Shown here piece by piece: positions 1-6,960 of a DNA stretch of 34,226 bases. The notes under the pieces are model-generated. The model was given only the letters and a program-made list of their open reading frames with translations, was not told the DNA's origin and ran no database searches. How positions within the stretch are numbered: position 1 is the first letter of the stretch; each line of letters begins with the position of its first letter. Location: positions 1 through 34,226 of the forward strand of contig DJMJ01000038.1 in assembly GCA_002435325.1 (NCBI GenBank). Reading direction: 5' to 3'. Both the position numbers and the translations under genes were made by a program. The stretch comes from Nitrospira sp. UBA6493. Lineage in GTDB: Bacteria > Nitrospirota > Nitrospiria > Nitrospirales > Nitrospiraceae.

Positions 1-112
1 AACGCAGAAAAGAACCCGGCCTTTCCTCTCCCTGCTCGATGGGTCGAAGAAAGCAGATACTGGCTACCTTGACCTGAGGAACCTCTACGCGATCAGCATG
101 AGGCAGTGTCAT
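1..112 (-). CDS. Possible partial CDS, N-terminal 37 residues, unknown
   Basis: An open frame starts with ATG at 112-110 on the minus strand and runs off the window edge. The first residues read MTLPHADRVEVPQVKVAS. A GAGGG Shine-Dalgarno-like stretch lies about five bases upstream of the ATG, and the frame begins 65 bases after the stop of the SEC-C gene on the same strand, so it could be the next gene of that unit. The visible part matches no family I recognise. Other open frames cross this stretch, so the call is tentative and could be chance. Confidence 0.35.
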   Translation of the reverse strand, partial: MTLPHADRVEVPQVKVASICFLRPIEQGEERPGSFLR

Positions 113-177
113 AACACCCTCGATTCACAAAAAACAGCACAGACGTCAACCGCTTGCCCCCGCCCTCTGACACCATC

Positions 178-903
178 TCAATTCGCCCCGCAGCACTTCT
201 TGAACTTCTTTCCACTACCGCAAGGACAGGGATCGTTCCGCCCAATTTTCGGTCGAGCCAACGGTCCTTGGTCGAGATCGCCGACTTCACGCCGCGCCTG
301 AAAGATGGCCCGCCCGAGACGGGCATACTCACGCATCGCGTCGGGAAAGAGCGTGACGACAGTCTCGGCCATCTGGTCCAGACTCCGTGTCCCCGTTCCC
401 TCCTCGTGGTAGGCCTGAGCCAGCTTCGGAGAGGAAAAGAACGTGAGCACCATCAGCACCGAGCCGAACTCCTCGTCGAACTCTTCGGGGACATACTCAT
501 TCCAGATGTTCGCAAGGTAGTCATGGCCCATTAAAAATCCTTGCGCCCACTGGCTCAGCCCCGCACCCTCGGCCAAGTTGTCCGGCGGCTGGGACCTGAT
601 GTCGCAGCCTGGAGGAAGCGTGGAGCTCCCCGCTGTTCGTTCCCGGCAACAGTCGTTGAACAGGGCCATCATGGCGTGGAGGACGCGCTCCGCTTCGCCG
701 GGGGTTTCATACCCGGCATCCTGGTCATTGAAGACCATCGGAATCCACTCCGAAGGGGGAATCAATTCCGGCACGTTCGCCATGCTGAACAAAAACCCCG
801 CCAATTGCGGAAAGGTCAAGGTCCCCTTCGGACGGTGAGGTGACGACAGAAAGACGCGCAGGAGCGTCGCATGGGTGTCAGTGAAGACCGTCATCGTGTT
901 CAT
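178..903 (-). CDS. UPF0149/YecA-like protein with C-terminal SEC-C zinc motif
   Basis: The 241-residue protein has a helical UPF0149 (YgfB/YecA) domain over about residues 25-195 and ends in a SEC-C motif at about 221-239. The ligands are visible as Cys226, Cys228, Cys237 and Cys238 in the pattern DPCPCGSGKKFKKCC. SEC-C is the zinc-binding tail first known from SecA and is found on many small proteins that interact with ribosomes or the secretion machinery; the exact role of YecA-type proteins is not settled. The start is supported by a strong AAAGGGGAG Shine-Dalgarno sequence about six bases before the ATG. The gene stands apart from glmS, separated by the 443-bp AT-rich region, so it probably has its own promoter. 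Family assignment is firm; function is inference only. Confidence 0.88.
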   Translation of the reverse strand: MNTMTVFTDTHATLLRVFLSSPHRPKGTLTFPQLAGFLFSMANVPELIPPSEWIPMVFNDQDAGYETPGEAERVLHAMMALFNDCCRERTAGSSTLPPGCDIRSQPPDNLAEGAGLSQWAQGFLMGHDYLANIWNEYVPEEFDEEFGSVLMVLTFFSSPKLAQAYHEEGTGTRSLDQMAETVVTLFPDAMREYARLGRAIFQARREVGDLDQGPLARPKIGRNDPCPCGSGKKFKKCCGAN

Positions 904-1048
904 CTGTGCTCCCCTTTGCCATGAGTGTGCGTTTCATCCGGCGCCCGGCTTTCAGCGGCCAACGGGAGCGCAGTCATATTATCGTGGCAATCGGGGAAGA
1001 AAAAATGGGGAGGGACTCAGACGTGTGAATCTAACCTGGCCGCTGCGT

Positions 1049-1065
1049 TGTCAAAGTAAAATAAA
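1049..1065 (+). repeat. Left 17-bp arm of inverted repeat
   Basis: TGTCAAAGTAAAATAAA is the exact reverse complement of 1301-1317. Read outward on the minus strand it ends in TTTGACA, which has the sequence of a sigma70 -35 box pointing toward the SEC-C gene. Confidence 0.7.
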
Positions 1066-1254
1066 CTTCTTTCCGGATCGCCTCATAACTACTTGATATT
1101 TCAAGACCCGATTCTCCGCTCTCAGAGAAAAGAGTTTTTTCATCACGCGATCATCCCGCCCCTCTCAGGGCACCATCCGGCAAAATTTCTTTAGTAGCAA
1201 AAACCTAAGTCCTTGTTTTTGAAGAGACCGACCTCCAACGCCCCCTCCAAATGT

Positions 1255-1314
1255 AAAAACTTTATTATTCGTGAAAGATTTATATTTTCCATGAAAAATC
1301 TTTATTTTACTTTG
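1255..1314. repeat. Three imperfect 19-21 bp AT-rich tandem units with an internal 8-bp dyad
   Basis: Three consecutive units of similar sequence can be aligned at 1255-1273, 1274-1293 and 1294-1314, each roughly AAA(A)A-n-TTTAT-T-rich ending in TG. Across units two and three lies a perfect 8-bp inverted repeat, AAAGATTT (1274-1281) and AAATCTTT (1296-1303), with a 14-base loop. The similarity between units is modest and A/T bias alone may explain part of it. Confidence 0.4.
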
Positions 1315-1317
1315 ACA
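1301..1317 (-). repeat. Right 17-bp arm of inverted repeat
   Basis: Exact reverse complement of 1049-1065. It lies 30 bases beyond the stop codon of glmS, on the 3' side of that gene. Confidence 0.7.
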
Positions 1318-1346
1318 CGCCGCTGTAAGCCATTTTCAACATCCGC

Positions 1347-3176
1347 TTATTCCACCGTCACACTTTTGGCTAGATTCCGCGGTTGATCCACGTCCGCACC
1401 GCACAGCACGGCGATGTGATAGGCCAGCAACTGCAACGGAATCGTGAAGAGAATCGGAGACAACAAGGGATGCGTCTCCGGAATCGTAAACACCGCATCG
1501 GCGGTTTTCCCGAGCTCGAGCTCCCCTTCGGCCACCAGCGCGATCACCGGCGCGCGACGCGCCTTTACCTCCATCAGATTGCTCACCGTCTTTTCATACA
1601 GCCGGTCTTTCGGCGCCAGCACCACCACCGGCATATCCTTGTCGATCAACGCAATCGGGCCGTGTTTCATTTCACCGGCCGCGTACCCCTCGGCATGGAT
1701 ATAGGAAATTTCTTTCAACTTCAGCGCGCCCTCGAGCGCGATGGGGAAATTGATCCCGCGGCCGAGAAAGAGAAAGTTCCGCTTCTTGTAGTAGCGTTTC
1801 GCAATCACCACGATCTCCGCCTCACGCCCCAATATCTGCTCGACCAGCGACGGCAACCGGACCAGCCGGTCCAGCCAAGCCTTGCCGTCGGCGGCCGCCA
1901 TCACCTTTCGCACGCGCGCCAAATGCAGCGCCAGCAAATACAGCGCCGTGAGCTGCGCAGTAAACGCTTTTGTCGAAGCCACACCGATCTCTGGCCCGCA
2001 ATGGGTATACAGCACCCCGTCGGACTCGCGCGCCAGCGTGCTGCCAACCACATTCACAATCGACACGACCTTCGCGCCCTTCCCCTTCGCTTCGCGCGCC
2101 GCGGCCAGGGTATCGGCCGTTTCGCCGGATTGCGAGATCGTCACGAAAAGATCGTTCTTCCCCACCAACGGATCCCGATAGCGGAACTCGCTGCCGATAT
2201 CGACTTGCACCGGCGTGCGAACCATTTCCTCCAGCAAATACTTGCCCACCAGCCCCGCATGCCAGGACGTCCCGCAGGCGACGATCCACATCCGGTCCAC
2301 TGCCGCAAACTCCTTCGGCGTCAGCCCGATATCCGGCAGATCAGCCTCGCCGGTCTCGTACGAGTACCGCCCGCGCATCGTGTCGAGAATCGTCTGCGGC
2401 TGCTCATGAATCTCTTTCAGCATGAAGTGGGGATAGCCGCTCTTTTCGGCCGCCGACGCATCCCAGGTAATCTTGGCCGGCTTCCGCACCACCGCATGTC
2501 CGTCGACATCGGTCAACGTCGCCTCGTGCTGGGTGACTACAGCCACGTCGCCTTCTTCGAGATAGGTCACATCCCGCGTATGGGCCAACATCGCCATGAC
2601 ATCGGAGGCCACGAAGGACGCGTCTTTCGTCCGGCCGATCACCAGCGGGCAGCCGGATCGCGCCGCGATCATCGTCCCCGGTTCTTTTTCAGAAATGACG
2701 GCCAGCGCATAACTCCCGCGTACATCCTTGGTCGCCGCCCGAACCGCGTCGGCCAGCCCCTGGCCTTTCTGGAGATACTTGTCGATGAGATGCGCGACCA
2801 CTTCGGTATCAGTCTCCGACTGGAACTTGTAGCCCTCTTTTTCCAACTGCTGCTTCAAGGGCTGATAGTTTTCGATGATGCCGTTGTGCACCAGCACGCA
2901 GCCCTTCGAACGATGGGGATGCGCATTTTGCTCAGATGGCTTGCCGTGGGTCGCCCAGCGGGTATGGCCGATCCCCACCGTTCCCTTGAGCGCGTTGTCC
3001 TCAAGCGATTTCTGGAGATTGACTAGCTTGCCGACGCTCCGCCGCACTTCAATCTTCTGTCCCTGCAGCACCGCGACACCGGCGGAGTCGTACCCGCGAT
3101 ATTCCAGCTTGGCCAGCCCGCCGATAAGGATGGGGACCGCCTCCTGATTCCCAACATAGCCGACAATGCCGCACAT
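1347..3176 (-). CDS. glmS: Glutamine-fructose-6-phosphate aminotransferase (isomerizing)
   Basis: GlmS converts fructose-6-phosphate and glutamine to glucosamine-6-phosphate, the first committed step toward UDP-GlcNAc for peptidoglycan and lipopolysaccharide. The 609-residue length equals that of the E. coli enzyme. The N-terminal class II glutaminase domain begins MCGIVGYVG with the catalytic Cys2 exposed after Met removal; two SIS sugar-isomerase domains follow (about 285-425 and 455-600). The C-terminal LAKSVTVE tail includes Lys604, matching the Schiff-base lysine of the family. An AGAGG Shine-Dalgarno sequence precedes the ATG. The gene starts six bases after the glmU stop codon, so it is coupled to glmU, and the pair makes consecutive parts of one pathway. 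No glmS ribozyme-like leader can fit in that gap. Confidence 0.97.
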   Translation of the reverse strand: MCGIVGYVGNQEAVPILIGGLAKLEYRGYDSAGVAVLQGQKIEVRRSVGKLVNLQKSLEDNALKGTVGIGHTRWATHGKPSEQNAHPHRSKGCVLVHNGIIENYQPLKQQLEKEGYKFQSETDTEVVAHLIDKYLQKGQGLADAVRAATKDVRGSYALAVISEKEPGTMIAARSGCPLVIGRTKDASFVASDVMAMLAHTRDVTYLEEGDVAVVTQHEATLTDVDGHAVVRKPAKITWDASAAEKSGYPHFMLKEIHEQPQTILDTMRGRYSYETGEADLPDIGLTPKEFAAVDRMWIVACGTSWHAGLVGKYLLEEMVRTPVQVDIGSEFRYRDPLVGKNDLFVTISQSGETADTLAAAREAKGKGAKVVSIVNVVGSTLARESDGVLYTHCGPEIGVASTKAFTAQLTALYLLALHLARVRKVMAAADGKAWLDRLVRLPSLVEQILGREAEIVVIAKRYYKKRNFLFLGRGINFPIALEGALKLKEISYIHAEGYAAGEMKHGPIALIDKDMPVVVLAPKDRLYEKTVSNLMEVKARRAPVIALVAEGELELGKTADAVFTIPETHPLLSPILFTIPLQLLAYHIAVLCGADVDQPRNLAKSVTVE

Positions 3177-3182
3177 CGAGCG

Positions 3183-4727
3183 TTACCTCTTCTTCTTTTT
3201 CGCGGATAATGCAGCCGAAACCTTGCGCCCCTTCGACAGCTTCGATGATGAAGAGCCTTCATTCGATAACAGCACCCGCCGCTTGGCCGCCCACCCGGCA
3301 CGATTCACCTGCTGCACCCGCGCAATAACCAGCGAATCGGACGGCACGTCTTGCGTCACCGTCGTTCCGGCGGCGATCACCGTCCCGGCGCCAATCGTCA
3401 CCGGCGCGACCAATTGCGTATCGCTCCCGATAAACACATGATCGCCGATAACCGTCTGATGCTTGTGCACCCCGTCATAATTACAAGTGATGGTGCCGGC
3501 CCCGATGTTCACACCCTTGCCAATTGTCGCATCCCCCAGATAACTGAGATGGTTCGCCTTGGCTCCTTCACCGAGATCGGTTTTTTTCATCTCGACAAAA
3601 TTGCCCACCTTGGCCTTCGTTCGCACCAACACGCCGGGCCGCAGATGCACGAAAGGCCCGATATGCGCCTCGTCATCGACCTGTGACTCCCGCAACACGC
3701 AGTGATCCAAAATCTCTACGCGGCTGCCGACGACGCAATCGCTGATCCGCACACCGGAATACACCGTTGTGTCATCGCCGATCACCGTCCGGCCCTCAAG
3801 TGTCACGCTCGGATACAACGTCGTATCTTGGCCGATCACCACGTCAGCCTCAATCCAGGTTGACGAGGGATCCACCATCGTCACACCCGCCTCCAGCCAT
3901 CGCGCCCGAATCTGCCGGCGGATTACCCCTTCGGCGTCGGCCAACTGTTGCCGCGTATTCACACCAAGCCCTTCTTCCGGATTGCTCAACGCCATGGCCG
4001 ATACCCGATAGCCCTGCGTCACCGCCATATCGACGATATCTGTAAGATAATATTCGCCCTGGGCATTGTGCGGCTCCACCTTATCCAGCGCCGCAAACAA
4101 AAACCCGCCATCGACGACGTAGGTCCCGACATTGATCTCCCGAATGGCGCGCTCATCCGGCGTGGCATCCCGATGCTCGACAATCTTCACCACATCGGCG
4201 GATGCGCGATCGTGCGTGCCACTGGAACTCCGGCGCACCACCCGGCCATATCCGCTCGGGTCGTCGAGCAACGCCGTCAGCATCGTCACCGCCGCGCCGG
4301 ACGAGCGATGGGCTCGCAACAAATCCTGCACCGTAGCTTCCTGCAACAACGGCGTATCGCCGTTGAGAATCAGATAGGCTGTAGGCTGCGGCCCCTTGCC
4401 GGACACAAATACCGGCCTCGCTTGCAAGACCGCATGACCAGTTCCCAACTGCTGCTTCTGCTCGACGAGATGAACCGGCGCTCCGTCCCGCTGACCCGAC
4501 AGTACCGACTCCACCGCCTGACGAACCTGGTCCGCCTGATGGCCAACCACCACGGCCACTGAATGCCCCGCTACCCGGCGAGCCAGATCGAGCGCATAGC
4601 GAATCATCGGACGTCCGGCAATGCGATGCAGCACCTTGGCCCGGCTCGACCGCATGCGCGTGCCGCGGCCCGCCGCCATCACCACCACACCCAGCCCAGC
4701 CATCGATGCCGCACGCAACGGTTTCAT
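3183..4727 (-). CDS. glmU: Bifunctional GlcN-1-P acetyltransferase / GlcNAc-1-P uridylyltransferase
   Basis: GlmU acetylates glucosamine-1-phosphate and then transfers UMP to give UDP-GlcNAc. From the chosen start the protein is 514 residues, longer than the roughly 456 of E. coli. The uridylyltransferase domain shows AAGRGTRM at 18-25, Lys31 and NGD at 122-124. A left-handed beta-helix follows, with the acetyltransferase signature at about 390-445, including NHLSYLGDA with His393 (equivalent to the catalytic His363 of E. coli) and NIGAGTITCNYDG. The tail after residue 480 is an extra Ser/Lys-rich segment ending KKKKR. The start at 4727 is preferred because its ATG overlaps the upstream stop as ATGA; a 14-residue longer frame from 4769 would run into the DUF502 gene. 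Confidence 0.96.
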   Translation of the reverse strand: MKPLRAASMAGLGVVVMAAGRGTRMRSSRAKVLHRIAGRPMIRYALDLARRVAGHSVAVVVGHQADQVRQAVESVLSGQRDGAPVHLVEQKQQLGTGHAVLQARPVFVSGKGPQPTAYLILNGDTPLLQEATVQDLLRAHRSSGAAVTMLTALLDDPSGYGRVVRRSSSGTHDRASADVVKIVEHRDATPDERAIREINVGTYVVDGGFLFAALDKVEPHNAQGEYYLTDIVDMAVTQGYRVSAMALSNPEEGLGVNTRQQLADAEGVIRRQIRARWLEAGVTMVDPSSTWIEADVVIGQDTTLYPSVTLEGRTVIGDDTTVYSGVRISDCVVGSRVEILDHCVLRESQVDDEAHIGPFVHLRPGVLVRTKAKVGNFVEMKKTDLGEGAKANHLSYLGDATIGKGVNIGAGTITCNYDGVHKHQTVIGDHVFIGSDTQLVAPVTIGAGTVIAAGTTVTQDVPSDSLVIARVQQVNRAGWAAKRRVLLSNEGSSSSKLSKGRKVSAALSAKKKKR

Positions 4728-5392
4728 CCGATCGGCACTCCCGCAGCCGGCTGCTTCACGCCACTCCACTTGGCATCGGCGGCAAGCACCGACGACATCG
4801 ACGTCGCGGGCACATACAGCCCGCCCGAGACAATCAGCTTCATGGCCTCCTCCACGCTGATATCCACCGACGACACTTCACGCTCCGGCACCAGCAGAAA
4901 ATAGCCGGAGGTCGGATTCGGCGAGGTCGGGACATACACATGAATCAACGGATCCTGGCCCAAAATCCCCGTCTCCGGTTTCGTCATCCCGGTGACAAAC
5001 GCAAAACAATAATGGCCGTTCTTGGGGAATTGGATGAGCACCACTCGACGATAGGACCCGCGATCCGAAAACGAGAGGATGTCCATCATCGATTTCAACG
5101 TGGAGTAAATGCCCCGCACGAGCGGAAGACGATTGAGCCAGTCTTCCCATATCCGCACAATCTGCCGCCCCATGAAATTTGCGGCAAAGAGCCCGGCCGA
5201 GAAAATCAATACGAGCAAGGTCACAATACCGAGCCCGGGGACATAATAGGCCGGCACCATCTGGGCCAATACATTCCCGAGAATTCCATCCACCGTGACG
5301 AACAACGTCTTCAGGATGAGAATCGTCCCCCAGATCGGAGTGATGACGAGCACCCCGGTGAGAAAATAGCGTTTTAAGGCGGTTTTCAGCAT
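4724..5392 (-). CDS. DUF502 family inner-membrane protein
   Basis: The 222-residue protein has two predicted membrane spans (about 10-33 and 53-74), the first carrying the family-typical LTGVLVITPIWGT stretch. A soluble part follows with LPLVRGIYSTLK and FPKNGHYCFAFVTG, both characteristic of DUF502. The family is widespread but functionally undefined; plant relatives (LCV/COV proteins) affect vascular patterning, which says little about bacteria. The gene is the first of a DUF502-glmU-glmS unit and overlaps glmU by the four bases ATGA. Translational coupling to UDP-GlcNAc synthesis suggests, but does not show, a cell-envelope role. Family call firm, role unknown. Confidence 0.9.
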   Translation of the reverse strand: MLKTALKRYFLTGVLVITPIWGTILILKTLFVTVDGILGNVLAQMVPAYYVPGLGIVTLLVLIFSAGLFAANFMGRQIVRIWEDWLNRLPLVRGIYSTLKSMMDILSFSDRGSYRRVVLIQFPKNGHYCFAFVTGMTKPETGILGQDPLIHVYVPTSPNPTSGYFLLVPEREVSSVDISVEEAMKLIVSGGLYVPATSMSSVLAADAKWSGVKQPAAGVPIG

Positions 5393-5433
5393 AGATTCAG
5401 GAGTCAGCAGGAGCCCCTATATTGTAGTGGTTC

Positions 5434-5463
5434 ATAATACAGAGTTTGTCCGGATCGTCGCAA
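5434..5463 (-). promoter_or_regulatory. Candidate sigma70 promoter for DUF502-glmU-glmS
   Basis: On the minus strand TTGCGA (5458-5463) is followed after 18 bases by TATTAT (5434-5439), about 40 bases before the DUF502 start codon. The -10 box matches the consensus at five of six positions and the -35 box at four of six. Confidence 0.45.
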
Positions 5464-5623
5464 GCCTTTTCTTGCTAATTTCAACGAGTTAGAGGAGTTC
5501 TCCACTGGATTATTCTCGCCGTAATCTCAGCCCCGATAAGACCCGCCACCTAATGAGCAGCCGAGCCTCTGCACGCTGACCAATAACCGGCGCTTTCCCT
5601 CCGTTTCATTCAGAACCCTATTC

Positions 5624-5652
5624 TTGCTATTCACCTGACCTTGGCATAGGAT
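5624..5652 (+). promoter_or_regulatory. Candidate sigma70 promoter for the P-loop gene
   Basis: TTGCTA (5624-5629), a 17-base spacer and TAGGAT (5647-5652) point toward the P-loop gene. Transcription would begin near 5659. That gives an untranslated leader of about 78 bases to the ATG at 5737, or almost none to the ATG at 5662. Confidence 0.4.
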
Positions 5653-5736
5653 CCCGCCCCATTGCGATTGCATGAAGAAGGCCCTTCTCTCCCCGTACAT
5701 CAGAGGGCCAGACAAATATCAAACGAGCTATCGCGC

Positions 5737-6303
5737 ATGACATCAGGCATTGGTCTCTGCGGAGCGCACAGAGTCGGGAAAACTACACTGGCGCAAGCGG
5801 TCAGTCATGCCACGGGCATTCCGTTTCTCAAAACCCATACGAGCCACATCTTCCAACAGCACGGGCTGGATCCGGCCAAACCGATGGCCTTTGACACCAG
5901 ACTAGCGATCCAACAAGAGATCTTAGCCGCCGGAGAGGCCGTGTGGCGGCAGGAAACGGGACGGTTCATCAGCGACCGGACTCCGCTGGACATGGCTGCG
6001 TACACATTGGCCGATATTCACGGCACAACCACACTTAATGAAACCGCCTTCACTCAATACCTCGCAGACTGCATTGAGAAAACCAACCGGTATTTCTCCA
6101 CCCTGATCATTGTCCCCCCCGGCATCCCTCTAGTTCACGAACCGGGAAAAGCCGCGCTCCACAACGCCTACATTGAACATATCCATGCCTTGATCACCGG
6201 CCTATGTCATGACGACCGGATTGCCGCCACTGTCTCCCGAATGGGACGCGATGTCTTGTCGCTGGAGGCAAGGGTCGCACAAATCATTACACACCTGCCT
6301 TAA
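5737..6303 (+). CDS. P-loop NTPase, nucleotide/metabolite kinase-like (AAA_28-type)
   Basis: The 188-residue protein begins with a Walker A motif, GAHRVGKT at residues 9-16, and contains DRTPLD at 80-85, which resembles the DR-containing segment of small kinases such as deoxynucleoside and NadR-type kinases. No DNA-binding or membrane segment is seen. The substrate is unknown; an ATP-dependent small-molecule kinase is the best inference. An in-frame ATG at 5662 would add 25 residues, but small P-loop kinases normally have the Walker A loop close to the N terminus and the extension looks non-conserved, so 5737 is preferred. It stands alone between divergent and downstream promoters and may be monocistronic. 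Confidence 0.75.
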   Translation: MTSGIGLCGAHRVGKTTLAQAVSHATGIPFLKTHTSHIFQQHGLDPAKPMAFDTRLAIQQEILAAGEAVWRQETGRFISDRTPLDMAAYTLADIHGTTTLNETAFTQYLADCIEKTNRYFSTLIIVPPGIPLVHEPGKAALHNAYIEHIHALITGLCHDDRIAATVSRMGRDVLSLEARVAQIITHLP

Positions 6304-6375
6304 ACGTCCAACTCTCCACATCATGCCATCACAACCTAGGTAATAGGGCCTAATGGTCCGAGACAGTTGACTTTA

Positions 6376-6404
6376 TTGACAGCCTCCCAGCGACAGGATA
6401 GATT
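6376..6404 (+). promoter_or_regulatory. Candidate promoter of the receiver-domain gene
   Basis: A perfect -35 box TTGACA (6376-6381), a 17-base spacer and TAGATT (6399-6404) lie about 50 bases before the receiver gene. A palindrome begins two bases beyond the -10 box. Confidence 0.6.
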
Positions 6405-6405
6405 T

Positions 6406-6420
6406 CCTCATATTATGAGG
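6406..6420. promoter_or_regulatory. 15-bp perfect palindrome, operator-like
   Basis: CCTCATA-T-TATGAGG forms two perfect 7-bp arms around one central base. It covers the predicted transcription start of the promoter at 6376-6404, which is the classical position for a repressor operator. It is too short and AT-rich, and lacks a following T-run, for a terminator. Confidence 0.55.
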
Positions 6421-6451
6421 ACTTAACCATCCCACCGAGGTCGAGCCACGC

Positions 6452-6835
6452 ATGAGCCTTTCGGCACCGCATGCATTGACCATTCTGATCGTGGAGGACC
6501 AAACCGGCCCGCGAGAAGTACTCGACGTACTCTTAACTCCTCACTATCGTGTCTATACCGCCGATACCGCTCACGCCGCCCTTCATATCCTCCGCCATCA
6601 CCATATCGACCTGATCATCACGGATGTGGGCCTGCCGGACCGTAATGGCATTGAGCTGTTACGGGATTTACAGCCCCTCAACGATATCAGAGCCATTGTC
6701 CTCAGCGGTTCAGGAACGGTCCAATCGGCCCAAGACGCCATCAAGCTCGGAGCCACCGCCTATCTCCTCAAGCCCTTCAATACGGACGAATTGCTGACAT
6801 TGATTCGCGCCACACTTTCTCCTCAAGCCGCCTGA
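6452..6835 (+). CDS. Stand-alone response-regulator receiver protein
   Basis: At 127 residues this is a single CheY-like receiver domain with no output domain. The phosphorylation site is complete: acidic pair Glu15-Asp16 in ILIVEDQ, phospho-acceptor Asp58 in LIITDVGLPD, switch Ser85 in VLSGSG and Lys107 in LKPF. Such proteins act as phosphorelay intermediates or bind partner proteins. No histidine kinase is adjacent; the nearest is the hybrid kinase 7 kb downstream (13803-16241), which already carries its own receiver. The gene has a good predicted promoter with an overlapping palindrome, so it looks independently regulated. Domain call is firm; partner and output are unknown. Confidence 0.92.
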   Translation: MSLSAPHALTILIVEDQTGPREVLDVLLTPHYRVYTADTAHAALHILRHHHIDLIITDVGLPDRNGIELLRDLQPLNDIRAIVLSGSGTVQSAQDAIKLGATAYLLKPFNTDELLTLIRATLSPQAA

Positions 6836-6869
6836 GCGCAGCCGGCGCCTATGGGCCGCTCCACCACCC

Positions 6870-6898
6870 TTGAATCCGGGCCCCGTCCCACCTACAAT
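6870..6898 (+). promoter_or_regulatory. Candidate promoter of the holB-metG operon
   Basis: TTGAAT (6870-6875), a 17-base spacer and TACAAT (6893-6898) sit about 60 bases before the holB ATG. The -10 box matches five of six consensus positions. Confidence 0.5.
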
Positions 6899-6960
6899 CG
6901 TCTGTACGCGCAAGCCATTGCCCAACCCGTCACGGACACACAGCCGAGCACGACACACCG

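Larger units (their letters stand above)
1046..1318. mobile_element. Candidate MITE-like element with 17-bp terminal inverted repeats
   Basis: A perfect 17-bp inverted repeat (TGTCAAAGTAAAATAAA at 1049-1065, its complement at 1301-1317) brackets about 235 bp of non-coding DNA. Just outside it the 7-bp sequence GCCGCTG occurs directly repeated at 1039-1045 and 1319-1325, as a target-site duplication would. No transposase is encoded, and the interior is more AT-rich than the surroundings. This fits a small non-autonomous element, but the duplication leaves the ends slightly unequal (three bases on the left, one on the right), so chance or a regulatory dyad cannot be excluded. Confidence 0.45.
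904..1346. other. 443-bp non-coding, AT-rich region
   Basis: No credible gene is present between the SEC-C gene and the 3' end of glmS. The stretch contains the MITE-like inverted-repeat element (1046-1318) and a set of AT-rich repeats at 1255-1314. Any glmS terminator and the SEC-C gene promoter must lie here. I see no classic GC hairpin with a T-run for glmS and no convincing -35/-10 pair for the SEC-C gene. Confidence 0.8.
5393..5736. other. 344-bp divergent intergenic region
   Basis: This stretch separates the minus-strand DUF502-glmU-glmS unit from the plus-strand P-loop gene. It holds one candidate promoter in each direction (5434-5463 minus, 5624-5652 plus). The open frame continues upstream of the chosen P-loop start to an ATG at 5662, but that extension shows no recognisable protein sequence. 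Nothing else was recognised. Confidence 0.6.

Noticed and set aside
1133..1142. Terminator near the T-run at 1135-1140
   Set aside because: The only stem is CTCT/AGAG of four pairs, and no plus-strand gene ends upstream.
1383..3026. 547-codon open frame on the plus strand, antisense to glmS
   Set aside because: It mirrors glmS almost fully, has no recognisable domain, and is the usual by-product of high-GC third positions on the opposite strand.
3177..3182. glmS ribozyme upstream of glmS
   Set aside because: Only six bases separate glmU and glmS, so no ribozyme leader can exist.
4728..4769. Upstream in-frame start for GlmU
   Set aside because: It would extend into the DUF502 coding region without family similarity, while the ATGA overlap start fits well.
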